From Sphingomonas sp. (GTDB lineage Bacteria > Pseudomonadota > Alphaproteobacteria > Sphingomonadales > Sphingomonadaceae), in NCBI RefSeq assembly GCF_026460985.1, contig NZ_JAPKNM010000037.1, positions 1-47,683 of the forward strand: 47,683 bases of DNA, read 5' to 3'. The notes below the pieces were generated by a model. That model did not search any database. It was not told the DNA's origin and worked only from the letters and a program-made list of their open reading frames with translations. The position numbers and the translations under genes are program-made. Of this stretch, positions 1 to 12,162 are shown one piece after another. The first letter of the stretch is position 1, and the number at the start of each line of letters is the position of its first letter.

Positions 1-3291
<3,291 letters not shown>

Positions 3292-3298
3292 GGTGCAG

Positions 3299-5362
3299 AT
3301 GGGCTCCAAGCTCCCACCGACCCGAGATGCGACGATCGCCGAGGCCCCGCTTGTGAAAGACCCCGAAGCCATCGAGGATCGCGCCAAGGTTCTCGTCGTC
3401 GACGACGACGAACGCAACCTGCTCGCGATCCGGACCGTGCTCGAGGACGTGGCCGACGTCGTCGTCGCCAATTCGGGCGAGGAGGCGCTACGCCAGCTCC
3501 TCAGGGGCGAGTTCGCGGTGATCCTGCTCGATGTCTACATGCCCGGCATCGACGGCTACGAGACCGCGCAGATCATCCGTTCGCGCGAACAGACCAAGCG
3601 CGTGCCGATCGTCTTCCTCTCCGCGGTGAACAAGGAGAGCCAGCATCTGCTGCGCGGCTATTCGATGGGCGCGGTGGACTATGTGTTCAAGCCGGTCGAT
3701 CCGGTGGTGCTCCAGTCCAAGGTCGCGGTGTTCGTCGACTTGTTCACGATGACCAAGGAGATCCAGCGCAAGGCAAGGGCGGAGCAGGCGCTGCTCGACG
3801 CCAATCTGCGCGCCAATGCCGAGCGGCTGCGCATCGAGCAGGAGCTCCGCCTCGCCGAGCAGCGCCAGGCGGCGATCATCCAGTCGCTGCCGATCATCCT
3901 CTATCTCGAGGAGATCGACGCGAACCCGCGCATCCCCAAGTTCGTCAGCGGCAATTTCGCGGCGCTCACCGGCTTTGCCTTCGAGGACATCCGGAAATCG
4001 CCGACCTTGTGGGTGGATCGGCTGCATGCCGAGGATCGCCCGCGCGTCGTCGAGGCGATGGCCGGGCGCAGCGCGGGCCAGTCGCTCTCGATCGAGTATC
4101 GCTGGCAGTGCGCCGACGGACAGTACAAGCATTTCCTCGATCAGGCGGTGCTGCTGCGCGACGCGTTCGGCAACCCGCTCGAGTTCGCGGGCACCCTGCT
4201 CGACGTCACCGATCGCAAGGATCTCGAAAGCCAGCTCACCCAGGCGCGCAAGATGGACGCGATCGGGCAGCTGACCGGCGGCATCGCGCACGATTTCAAC
4301 AACCTTCTCGCCGCCGTGCTGGGCGGGCTCGGCATGATCGAGCGGCGCGTGTCGCTGGACGACGATCAGGCCCGGATCGTCGGCATGACCAGGCACGCGG
4401 CCGAGCAGGGCGCCGAATTGGTCAAGCACCTGCTCGCCTTCGCGCGGCGCCAGAAGCTCGAGCCCGCCTCGATCCGGATCCCGCGCCTCGCCCAGTCGGT
4501 CACCAACTTGCTGGCACACACGCTGGGCGGGATGGTCGAGCTCGAATGGAAGCTCTCGGATCATCTGTCGCCCGTCTATGCCGACGCGGCGCAGCTCGAG
4601 CTCGCCTTGATGAACCTGATCATCAACGCGCGCGACGCGATGCCCGATGGCGGTGTGGTCACCGTGACGGCCGAAGATCGCGAGATCGTCGAGCAGGTTG
4701 GCCGAACCGGCCTCGCGCCTGGTCACTATGTCGTGATCGGCGTCCGCGACACCGGCTGCGGGATCGCGCCGGAGATGATCGAGCAGGTGCTCGAACCCTT
4801 CTTCACCACCAAGCCGGTGGGCAAGGGGACGGGGCTCGGGCTCAGCATGGTCTATGGCTTCGTGCAGCAATCGGGCGGCGAGGTGCGCGTCGACAGCGAG
4901 TTGGGCCGGGGCACGTGCGTCGAGATCTGGCTGCCGCGTGCGCCCGACACCGACGCGCAGGCGGAAGCCGAGGCCGAAGCCGGCGAAGCGCTCAACGGCA
5001 CCACGGTCGCGATGCGGATCCTGCTGGTCGACGATCATGACGGCGTCCGCGCCACTACCGCCGCCTTGCTCGAGGATCTCGGCCACGAAGTGTCGCACGT
5101 GACCGAGGGCGCGCATGCGCTCGACCTGTTCCGCAGGGATCCGGCGGCGTTCGACCTGCTGATCACCGATTATGCGATGCCGCGCATGTCGGGCGCCGAG
5201 CTCGTGCGCCAGATCCGCGGCGAGCGCGCGGATTTCCCGGCGCTGATCATCACGGGCTATGCCGTGGCCGATATGGGCGCCTCGGAGGACATCGACGTCC
5301 GCGTCCTCGACAAGCCCTTCACGCCCGAGCAGCTCAAGGCGGCGCTACGCGAGCGACGTTGA
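3299..5362 (+). CDS. REC-PAS-histidine kinase-REC hybrid signalling protein
   Basis: Encodes 687 aa from the ATG at 3299, chosen because GAGG at 3290-3293 sits 5 bases upstream; the frame stays open further upstream but would overlap the previous gene. Order: receiver domain (about 25-145, VLVVDDDERN, acceptor Asp in LLDVYMPGIDGYE), helical linker, PAS domain (about 190-310), HisKA box with GGIAHDFNNLL (His near 333), ATPase domain (DTGCGIAPE, GTGLGLS) and a C-terminal receiver (about 575-687, RILLVDDHDGVR, acceptor in LLITDYAMPRMSG). The HDFNN form is typical of PAS-linked cytosolic kinases. The N-terminal receiver could be phosphorylated by the upstream hybrid kinase, making a relay pair; that is inference from adjacency. 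The last 18 bases overlap the end of the converging nagA gene. Confidence 0.92.
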   Translation: MGSKLPPTRDATIAEAPLVKDPEAIEDRAKVLVVDDDERNLLAIRTVLEDVADVVVANSGEEALRQLLRGEFAVILLDVYMPGIDGYETAQIIRSREQTKRVPIVFLSAVNKESQHLLRGYSMGAVDYVFKPVDPVVLQSKVAVFVDLFTMTKEIQRKARAEQALLDANLRANAERLRIEQELRLAEQRQAAIIQSLPIILYLEEIDANPRIPKFVSGNFAALTGFAFEDIRKSPTLWVDRLHAEDRPRVVEAMAGRSAGQSLSIEYRWQCADGQYKHFLDQAVLLRDAFGNPLEFAGTLLDVTDRKDLESQLTQARKMDAIGQLTGGIAHDFNNLLAAVLGGLGMIERRVSLDDDQARIVGMTRHAAEQGAELVKHLLAFARRQKLEPASIRIPRLAQSVTNLLAHTLGGMVELEWKLSDHLSPVYADAAQLELALMNLIINARDAMPDGGVVTVTAEDREIVEQVGRTGLAPGHYVVIGVRDTGCGIAPEMIEQVLEPFFTTKPVGKGTGLGLSMVYGFVQQSGGEVRVDSELGRGTCVEIWLPRAPDTDAQAEAEAEAGEALNGTTVAMRILLVDDHDGVRATTAALLEDLGHEVSHVTEGAHALDLFRRDPAAFDLLITDYAMPRMSGAELVRQIRGERADFPALIITGYAVADMGASEDIDVRVLDKPFTPEQLKAALRERR

Positions 5363-6526
5363 CTCGGTTTCCCGACGCAGCGGGGCTTGGAGCCTGTCGG
5401 AGACCCCGTCGATCCAGGTGCCGGTGACCTGGAACGCGTCGTCGAGCGCGACGAGATCGGCATGATAGCCGGGGGCGATCGCGCCGCGTTCGCCCAAGCC
5501 CAGGAATGCCGCTGGGGCGTGCGACGCCATGCACGAAGCCGCCGCGATCGGCGCGCCCAGCATCCTCACGGCATTGGCGAAGGCCGAGGCCATGTCGAGA
5601 TGCGAGCCGGCGATGGTGCCGTCGGCATTCTTGCAGACCCCGTCGCGGACCTGAATCCGGCTTCCCTGCAGCATGAACGTATCCGAAGGACTGCCGACCG
5701 ACGGCATCGCGTCGGTCACCAGCATCAGTTGTTCGGGCGGCTTGCAGCACAATGCGACCTTGAGTGTCGTCGGGCTGACATGGTGTCCGTCGACGATGAT
5801 GCCGCAGACGAGCTCAGGGCGTTCGAGCGCTGCGCCGGTGAGCCCTGGCGCGCGCGCGGTGAGCGGGGACATCGCGTTGAACAGATGCGTGATCCCGGTG
5901 ATGCCGGCCTCGACCGCCGCGATCGCCTGCGCATGGGTCGCGTTGCTGTGGCCCGCGGCGACGATCACCCCGGCGTCCACGAGACGGCGGATCGTCGCGG
6001 GCGTGGTCCGCTCGGGCGCCAGCGTCACCAATGTCCGACCGCGTTTGAGCGAGGTGAGCACGGCGAGGCCTTCGTCGTCGAGCGTGCGGATCTTGTCGGA
6101 GCGATGGATCCCGCGCCGCTCGACGTTGAGGAATGGCCCTTCGATATGGATGCCGAGCACTCCCGGAGCGCCCTGCTCGATCGCCATATCGACCGCTGCG
6201 ACCGCGCGCCGGATCACGTCGAGATCGTCGCTGATCAGCGTCGGCAGGAAGCCGGTGGTGCCGAAGCGCCGGTGCGCGGCACCGATCGCGGCGATGCCAT
6301 CGACGGTGGGGAATTCGTTGAACAGCACCCCGCCGCCGCCATTGACCTGGGTGTCGATGAAGCCGGGGAGCAGCATCGCGCCCGCGAGGTCGTGGCGCTC
6401 CGCATCGGCGGGAACCTGACCCGCGGGAACCACGGCGGCGATGCGATCGCCTTCGAGAAGCACGGCCTCGCCGTCGCGAAGGGCGCCTGCGCGCAGCACG
6501 CGGCCATTGACCAGGGCAGCGACCAT
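5345..6526 (-). CDS. nagA: N-acetylglucosamine-6-phosphate deacetylase
   Basis: Hydrolyses GlcNAc-6-phosphate to glucosamine-6-phosphate and acetate in the cytoplasm, the first step after PTS uptake. The 393-aa product (family usually about 380) shows the amidohydrolase features of NagA: IDTQVNGGGG after the first strand, GIHIEGPFLN, the AAGHSNAT metal-ligand region, THLFNAMSP, VDGHHVSP and LVTDAMPSVG with the catalytic Asp. I chose the ATG at 6526 because the family begins with a short strand like MVAALVNGRVL; the frame continues about 49 codons upstream with unrelated residues. Divergent from the TonB receptor and sharing its control region. The next enzyme, glucosamine-6-phosphate deaminase (nagB), is not in the window. 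Confidence 0.93.
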   Translation of the reverse strand: MVAALVNGRVLRAGALRDGEAVLLEGDRIAAVVPAGQVPADAERHDLAGAMLLPGFIDTQVNGGGGVLFNEFPTVDGIAAIGAAHRRFGTTGFLPTLISDDLDVIRRAVAAVDMAIEQGAPGVLGIHIEGPFLNVERRGIHRSDKIRTLDDEGLAVLTSLKRGRTLVTLAPERTTPATIRRLVDAGVIVAAGHSNATHAQAIAAVEAGITGITHLFNAMSPLTARAPGLTGAALERPELVCGIIVDGHHVSPTTLKVALCCKPPEQLMLVTDAMPSVGSPSDTFMLQGSRIQVRDGVCKNADGTIAGSHLDMASAFANAVRMLGAPIAAASCMASHAPAAFLGLGERGAIAPGYHADLVALDDAFQVTGTWIDGVSDRLQAPLRRETESTSLA

Positions 6527-6827
6527 CAGATTGTTTCGATGACCTTGGCACTGCCGCATGGCCGCGCCGCATGCGGCTCGCCGCCGATCGCGCTCAGGCG
6601 TTCTGTCTTTTCGGCCTGCAACGGCATCCCCGCTCCCACGCATGCTGTGCTTTATGCGCAATACTAATACCAATACAGGACCTCATGCTACCCAGAAAAT
6701 GCATCTCATTGTCACGCTAGTGAAAGAATCCCTCTTGACGGTCTCATTGGTCTGACGGATGGTCCGGGAAATGGTATGCAAGTGGTATAAAGCCCGCATG
6801 CCATTTGGACATGGAGGGGTACAAATC
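6527..6827. promoter_or_regulatory. nagA / TonB receptor divergent control region
   Basis: A 301-base spacer between divergent genes. Three tandem hexamers CAATAC-TAATAC-CAATAC lie at 6659-6676 on the nagA side. TGGTCTGACGG at 6748-6758 matches the TNGTNNNACNA operator pattern of FadR-type GntR regulators at all but its last base; a TTGACG at 6735-6740 could be a -35 box but no good -10 follows at 17 bases. TGGTAT at 6772-6777 and 6783-6788 forms an 11-bp-spaced direct repeat. GGAGGGG at 6813-6819 is the ribosome binding site of the receptor gene. The frame stays open for short ORFs here but none looks like a protein. Confidence 0.6.
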
Positions 6828-9512
6828 ATGCGGATTCGAGCTATTCTCGTCGGCACCGCCAGCGCGATCGCGCTGCTGTCAGGTGCCGCACACGCACAGA
6901 CTTCGGACGATGCGCCCGTCGCGGCCGAGGCACAGGAAGACGGGGAAATCGTCGTCACCGGGTATCGCGCGTCGCTCGCCGCGGCGATCGAGACCAAGCG
7001 CAACGCCGATGCGATCGTCGATTCGGTCTCGGCCGAGGATGTCGGCAAGTTTCCCAATACCAATGTCGCCGAAGCGCTGACCTTGGTGCCCGGCGTCACC
7101 GTCGATCGCCAGTTCGGCCAGGGCGAGAAGGTCTCGATCCTCGGCACCGATCCCGCGCTCAACCGGACCTTGCTCAACGGCCAGACCGTCGCGTCGGCCG
7201 ACTGGTTCATCCTCGATTCGCCCGGCCGCACCTTCAACTATGCGTTGCTCGCGCCGCAGCTGGTCAGCCGGGTAGACGTGCACAAGTCGCCCGAGGCGCG
7301 GATCGACGAGGGTTCGATCGGCGGCACGGTCAACGTCGTCACGCGCAGGCCGCTCGACCTCGAACCGTTCACCGTCGCCGGCACGCTCGGCTATCTCTAC
7401 AATGATCGCTCCGAAAAGGGCGACGTCCAGGGCTCGGCGCTGGTCAGCTGGCGCAACGAAGCCGGCACGATCGGCTTCCTCGCCTCGTTCCAGCGCGCCA
7501 AGGATCGGCTCCGCCGCGACGGCCTCGAAGCCTATGGCACGATCACCGCGGACTTCTGGAACGGCCAGAACGACGCGGGGACGAGCTCGATCACCACGGG
7601 CAACTGCACGGGCACCTGCGCGACCACGCTCACCGCCAATCCCGACGCGGTGTTCCCCAATGCGTTCGGCACGTCCTATTTCGAGCAGGGCCGCGAGCGC
7701 CTGACCTATTCGGCCGCGGCGCAGTGGAAACCGGTGCCCGAGCTCACGATCGGCGTGGACTATCTGCGCATCGACGCGACCTACGACAATCTCAACCAGT
7801 CGATGTACGCCTTCCCGGGCAACACCTGGAACAGCGCCGGCGCGCTCAATTCATTGCAGGTGCAGGACGGGATCGTCACCCAGGCCTCGTTCACCAACGC
7901 GCTGTCGGTGCTCGACGCGCAATATCGCACCGCCGAGATGCACTCCGAGACCTGGCACGGCCAGGTCGGCTGGGAAGGCGTGAACTGGGACCTCAACGTC
8001 GAAGGCGGTATGTCCGACGCCGACGGCGGCACCAAGAAGCAGGTGTTTCTCGAATTCCTCAACTGGGCCAACTACACCGTCGACATCAGCGGCGCGCCGG
8101 GTAGCCCCGGCACGATCAGCTACACCACCGACGTGCTCGGCAATCCCGCGGCGTTCCGGACCGATCCAGGCTGGAGCGGCAACCTCGTCGAGAAGCCGAC
8201 CACCGACAAGGAGCGCTACGGCCAGGCGGATCTCAAGTTCAAGTTCGACGGCAGCGTCAAGAGCGTGCAGATCGGCTACAAATATCGCCGCCACGAGACT
8301 GGCCAGCGCTATGCCGGCGTCACCGTCGCGGGCGTCAACGTGCCGGCCTCGCAGTTCAATACGAGCCAGGTCAGCGACAATTACCTGCGTGGCTTCAACG
8401 GCGTGAACGACCAGATGACCGGCCGTTTCGTCATCGACGGCAATTCGATGGTCGATTATGTCGAAGGCGGCAGCTGGGTGCCGGGAGGCGGAGCGGTTCC
8501 GACGCCTTCGCAGTTCGCCGCGATCGAGTTCGCCGCAGGCAATTGGGACGTGACCGAGGACATCCATGCCGCCTATGCGCAGATCAATTTCGAGCAGGGC
8601 GCGCTGCGCGGCAATATCGGTGCGCGCTACGTCAACACCAGCAGCGAGAGCGCGGGCTATGTCTGCACCCCCGGGTCGGCTTGCACCGCGGCATCGGACT
8701 GGACCTGGCAGACCACGAACAAGAAGTACGAAAAGGTCCTGCCGAGCATCAACATCGCGATCGATCTCAAGAAGGACCTGATTTTCCGCTTTGCGGCGAC
8801 GCAGGTGATCGCGCGGCCGAACTATGCCGACATGACCAACTCCTTCTGGCTGTCGGACCAGATCCTCACCGGCGCCGGCGGCAACCCCGATCTCGATCCG
8901 TACGAGTCCGACAATTTCAACGCGTCGCTCGAATGGTATTTCGCACCGCGCGCGATCCTCGCGGGTGAGGTCTTCTACAAGAGCATCACCAACTACATCC
9001 TCCAGCAGACCGCGCCCGAGGATCATTTCAACACCTCGCAGGGCCGCATCACCACCTACAATATCAGCCGCCCGTTCAATGCGGGTTCGGCCAAGGTGAA
9101 GGGCTTCGCGCTCGCCTATCAGCAGAACCTGCCCTGGGGGTTCGGCGTGCTCGCCAACTACACCTATTCGGACGGCGAGGGGCAGGACGGCGCGGACCTG
9201 CCGTTCAACTCGCGCCATCAGGTGAGCTTCAGCCCGTTCTTCGAGAGCGGTCCGGTCTCGATCCGCGGGACCTATACCTGGCGGTCGAAGTACTTCACCG
9301 GGATCGATCGCGGCGACAACATGTATGTCCGCGACACCGCGAACGTCGATCTCTCGGCGACCTACAACGTCACCGAGAATATCGGCCTGACGGTGTCGGG
9401 GATGAACCTCACCGACAGCGAATATTATGCCTATGCCAACACGCCGCGCCTGCCGCGCGGGGTGTACCGTACGGGGCGCAAGCTCCTTGCGTCGGTCAAC
9501 GTCAACTTCTGA
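6828..9512 (+). CDS. TonB-dependent outer-membrane receptor, probably for GlcNAc or chitooligosaccharides
   Basis: Energised import across the outer membrane through a plugged 22-strand barrel. The 894-aa product starts at ATG 6828, eight bases after GGAGGGG; an upstream in-frame ATG would add a non-signal stretch. A signal peptide (MRIRAILVGTASAIALLSG...AHAQ) is followed by a short TonB-box region (EIVVTGYRASL) and a plug domain (about 60-180, GKFPNTNVAEALTLVPGVTV, LLNGQTV, GTVNVVTRRPL). The barrel ends in the expected C-terminal Phe (SVNVNF). The KFPNTNVAEAL style belongs to the large sugar-type receptors of Caulobacter, Xanthomonas and sphingomonads. The substrate is inferred from its place between nagA and the GlcNAc PTS genes. 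Confidence 0.9.
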   Translation: MRIRAILVGTASAIALLSGAAHAQTSDDAPVAAEAQEDGEIVVTGYRASLAAAIETKRNADAIVDSVSAEDVGKFPNTNVAEALTLVPGVTVDRQFGQGEKVSILGTDPALNRTLLNGQTVASADWFILDSPGRTFNYALLAPQLVSRVDVHKSPEARIDEGSIGGTVNVVTRRPLDLEPFTVAGTLGYLYNDRSEKGDVQGSALVSWRNEAGTIGFLASFQRAKDRLRRDGLEAYGTITADFWNGQNDAGTSSITTGNCTGTCATTLTANPDAVFPNAFGTSYFEQGRERLTYSAAAQWKPVPELTIGVDYLRIDATYDNLNQSMYAFPGNTWNSAGALNSLQVQDGIVTQASFTNALSVLDAQYRTAEMHSETWHGQVGWEGVNWDLNVEGGMSDADGGTKKQVFLEFLNWANYTVDISGAPGSPGTISYTTDVLGNPAAFRTDPGWSGNLVEKPTTDKERYGQADLKFKFDGSVKSVQIGYKYRRHETGQRYAGVTVAGVNVPASQFNTSQVSDNYLRGFNGVNDQMTGRFVIDGNSMVDYVEGGSWVPGGGAVPTPSQFAAIEFAAGNWDVTEDIHAAYAQINFEQGALRGNIGARYVNTSSESAGYVCTPGSACTAASDWTWQTTNKKYEKVLPSINIAIDLKKDLIFRFAATQVIARPNYADMTNSFWLSDQILTGAGGNPDLDPYESDNFNASLEWYFAPRAILAGEVFYKSITNYILQQTAPEDHFNTSQGRITTYNISRPFNAGSAKVKGFALAYQQNLPWGFGVLANYTYSDGEGQDGADLPFNSRHQVSFSPFFESGPVSIRGTYTWRSKYFTGIDRGDNMYVRDTANVDLSATYNVTENIGLTVSGMNLTDSEYYAYANTPRLPRGVYRTGRKLLASVNVNF

Positions 9513-9530
9513 GGCGGGGAGCCGATGACC

Positions 9531-9574
9531 GGGCGGCGGAGTTTCGAACCAGCGTTTCTCCGCCGCCCTGTTTT
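9531..9574 (+). terminator. Rho-independent terminator after the TonB receptor
   Basis: A perfect 11-bp stem, GGGCGGCGGAG (9531-9541) with CTCCGCCGCCC (9558-9568), encloses a 16-base loop and is followed by TGTTTTC. It lies 18 bases after the receptor stop codon. It implies that the downstream PTS genes have their own promoter in 9575-9687 or depend on read-through. Confidence 0.8.
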
Positions 9575-9687
9575 CTGTCGGGCCCGAGCCGCAGGCAGCG
9601 GATTGAGCGTGGCGCGAAACGGCCTAAGTTCATTGCTTATCATGACCGGGAGCCACGCTTGATTTCCCTTTCCCGATTGCTGTTCGC

Positions 9688-12162
9688 GTGAGCGGCATGA
9701 TCGCCGACGCGGTTACCCTCGTCGCCCCCTTCGCCGGTTGGCTGGCGCCGATCGAGGCCGTGCCCGACGCCGTGTTCGCCGAACGGATGATGGGCGACGG
9801 CTTCGCGATCGATCCGGTCGAGAGCGTGCTGCGCGCCCCCGCGGCCGGCGAGATATTGTCGGTCCCCGCCACCGCGCACGCCGTGACGCTCCGCCTCGAC
9901 AATGGCGCGGAGCTGCTGCTGCACATCGGGCTCGAGACCGTCGCGCTCGGCGGCAAGGGTTTCACGGCCAAGGTTGCGGCGGGGCAACGGGTCAACCCCG
10001 GCGACCCGCTGATCGCCTTCGATCTCGACGCGGTCGCGCAGAACGCGCGGGCGCTGATCACGCCCGTCGTGCTCGCCAGCGAAGGCTATCTCCTGACGCT
10101 CGAAGCCACCGGCCGCTTGGTCGAGGCGGGCGCGAGCGTTGCACGGATCGCACGTGCGCAGCCGCGTGAGGCGGACCGCGCCGCCGCGGCGGAAGAGCGT
10201 TTCGAGCGCGAAGTGACCGTCGCCGCCGCGCACGGGATCCATGCGCGTCCGGCGGCCCGGATCGCGGCGGCGCTGCGGCCGTTCGTCGCCGAAGTGGAGC
10301 TCGTCGCGGGCGACGACCGGGCGAACGCGCGCAGCACGGTGGCGCTGCTCGGGCTCGGCGTGACTTCGGGAAGCATCGTGCGGATCGCCGCCGCCGGCAC
10401 CGATGCGCGCGCTGCGGTCGACGCCGTGGCCGATCTGATCCTCTCGGGGCTCGGCGAGGACGAGGCTGCGACGGCAGCACCGGCAGCTCCCGTCGTCCGA
10501 ACCTCGGGCCCCGTCTGCGCATCGCCGGGCCTGGCGATCGGCCAGGCGCTGCAGCTGAAGGCAGTCGATCAGGAAGTGCCGGAGGACGGCGCGGGCGCCG
10601 CCGCGGAGCGCGCCGCGCTCGACAGCGCGCTCGCCGAAGTCGCCGGCCGCCTTGCCGGCACGCGCGGCGCGGCCGCAGAGATCGCCGAGGCGCACCGCGC
10701 ATTGCTCGCCGATCCCGAGCTCCTCCGCGTCGCGAACGATCGGATCGCCGCCGGACGCAGCGCCGCCTTCGCCTGGCGCGCCGCCACTGCGCAGGCGTCC
10801 GACGCGATCCGCGCGACCGGCGATGCGCTGCTGATGGAGCGCGTCGCCGACCTGGTCGATCTAGAGCGCCAGGTGGTCGCCGCGCTGCTCGGCAGCGTCG
10901 GCGCGAGCGTCCCGGCATTGCGCCCGGGCACGATCCTGATCGGCGAGGATCTGCTGCCCTCGCAATTCCTCGCGCTCGACACCGCGAACCTCGCCGGCAT
11001 CTGCACCGCGGCGGGCGGCCCGACCTCGCACGTCGCGATCCTCGCTGCGTCCGCCGGCATTCCGATGCTGGTCGCGGCGGGCGAGGGCGTGCTGTCGATC
11101 GCCGAGGGGATCCCCGTGATCCTCGACGCCGATGCCGCCGCGATCACCGTCGATCCGAGCCCCGATGCGCTTTCCGAAGCCAGCGAGCGGCTGTTCGAGA
11201 CGCGCGAACGCCGCGCGCGCGAGGCCGCCGAGGCGCATGCGCCCTGCCACATGGCCGACGGCACGCGGATCGAGATCTTCGCCAATCTCGGCTCGGTCGC
11301 CGATGCCGCGGCCGCGGTCGCCGCCGGGGCCGAGGGCTGCGGGCTGCTCCGCACCGAGTTCCTGTTCCTCGATCGCGACACCGCGCCCGACGAGGAGGAG
11401 CAACGCGAGACCTGCTCGCGGATCGCCGCGACGCTCGGCGGGCGCCCGCTGATCGTCCGCACGCTCGACATCGGGGGCGACAAGCCCGTGCCCTATCTGC
11501 CGATGGGCGCCGAGGAGAATCCGGCGCTCGGCCTGCGCGGCGTCCGCCTCAGCCTCGCGCGGCCCGATCTGATGCGGCTCCAGCTCCGCGCGATCCTGCG
11601 CGGCGTGCCCGCCGGCCAGTGCCGGATCATGCTGCCGATGGTCGCCGATCTCGGCGATTATCGCCCGGTCGCGGCGTTGCTCGACGAGGTCCGCGCCGAG
11701 CTCGGTATCGCCGAGCGCGTGCCGCTCGGGGTGATGATCGAGACGCCCGCCGCGGCGATGCTCGCCGGCCAGATCGCGCGCGAGGCCGACTTTCTCTCGA
11801 TCGGGACCAACGACCTGACCCAATACACGCTCGCCGCCGACCGCGGGAACGCAGCGGTATCGCAGCGGATCGACGCGCTCCACCCGGCGGTGCTCCGCCT
11901 GATCCGCGAAGTGGGGAAGGGCGCCCGTGCCGCGGGACGCTGGGCGGGCGTCTGCGGCGGCCTCGCCTCCGATCCGCTCGCCGCGCCGATCCTGATCGGG
12001 CTCGGCATCACCGAGCTTTCGGCGACGCCGGCGGCCATTCCGGGGCTCAAGGCGGTCGTCCGCGGGCTCGACATGAACCTGTGCACGGCATTGGCGGAGA
12101 GAGCGTGCGACGCCGCGTCTCCCGCCGAGGTCCGCGCTCTTGCCCGTGAGGCGCTGCAATGA
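9688..12162 (+). CDS. nagF: PTS fusion protein EIIA-HPr-EI (multiphosphoryl transfer protein)
   Basis: Carries phosphate from phosphoenolpyruvate to the sugar permease encoded next. In 824 aa it joins a glucose-type EIIA (about 1-155, active His79 in LLLHIGLE), an HPr domain (about 170-260, His185 in GIHARPAAR) and enzyme I (about 275-824, His448 in GPTSHVAIL; PEP-site motifs IGTNDLTQYTLAADRGN and GVCGGLASDP). The same arrangement is found in Pseudomonas aeruginosa nagF, beside nagE. Start taken as GTG 9688; ATG 9697 is an alternative and neither has a strong Shine-Dalgarno. The stop overlaps the nagE start by four bases (ATGA), so the two are translationally coupled. All general PTS functions for this sugar are supplied by this one protein. 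Confidence 0.93.
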   Translation: MSGMIADAVTLVAPFAGWLAPIEAVPDAVFAERMMGDGFAIDPVESVLRAPAAGEILSVPATAHAVTLRLDNGAELLLHIGLETVALGGKGFTAKVAAGQRVNPGDPLIAFDLDAVAQNARALITPVVLASEGYLLTLEATGRLVEAGASVARIARAQPREADRAAAAEERFEREVTVAAAHGIHARPAARIAAALRPFVAEVELVAGDDRANARSTVALLGLGVTSGSIVRIAAAGTDARAAVDAVADLILSGLGEDEAATAAPAAPVVRTSGPVCASPGLAIGQALQLKAVDQEVPEDGAGAAAERAALDSALAEVAGRLAGTRGAAAEIAEAHRALLADPELLRVANDRIAAGRSAAFAWRAATAQASDAIRATGDALLMERVADLVDLERQVVAALLGSVGASVPALRPGTILIGEDLLPSQFLALDTANLAGICTAAGGPTSHVAILAASAGIPMLVAAGEGVLSIAEGIPVILDADAAAITVDPSPDALSEASERLFETRERRAREAAEAHAPCHMADGTRIEIFANLGSVADAAAAVAAGAEGCGLLRTEFLFLDRDTAPDEEEQRETCSRIAATLGGRPLIVRTLDIGGDKPVPYLPMGAEENPALGLRGVRLSLARPDLMRLQLRAILRGVPAGQCRIMLPMVADLGDYRPVAALLDEVRAELGIAERVPLGVMIETPAAAMLAGQIAREADFLSIGTNDLTQYTLAADRGNAAVSQRIDALHPAVLRLIREVGKGARAAGRWAGVCGGLASDPLAAPILIGLGITELSATPAAIPGLKAVVRGLDMNLCTALAERACDAASPAEVRALAREALQ

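Noticed and set aside
3488..5116. 542-codon minus-strand ORF
   Set aside because: Antisense to the hybrid kinase at 3299-5362, whose domains are unmistakable.
5387..6667. 426-codon plus-strand ORF
   Set aside because: Antisense to nagA, composed of His/Arg/Gly-rich filler residues.
7851..9218. 455-codon minus-strand ORF
   Set aside because: Antisense to the TonB receptor barrel; no recognisable features.
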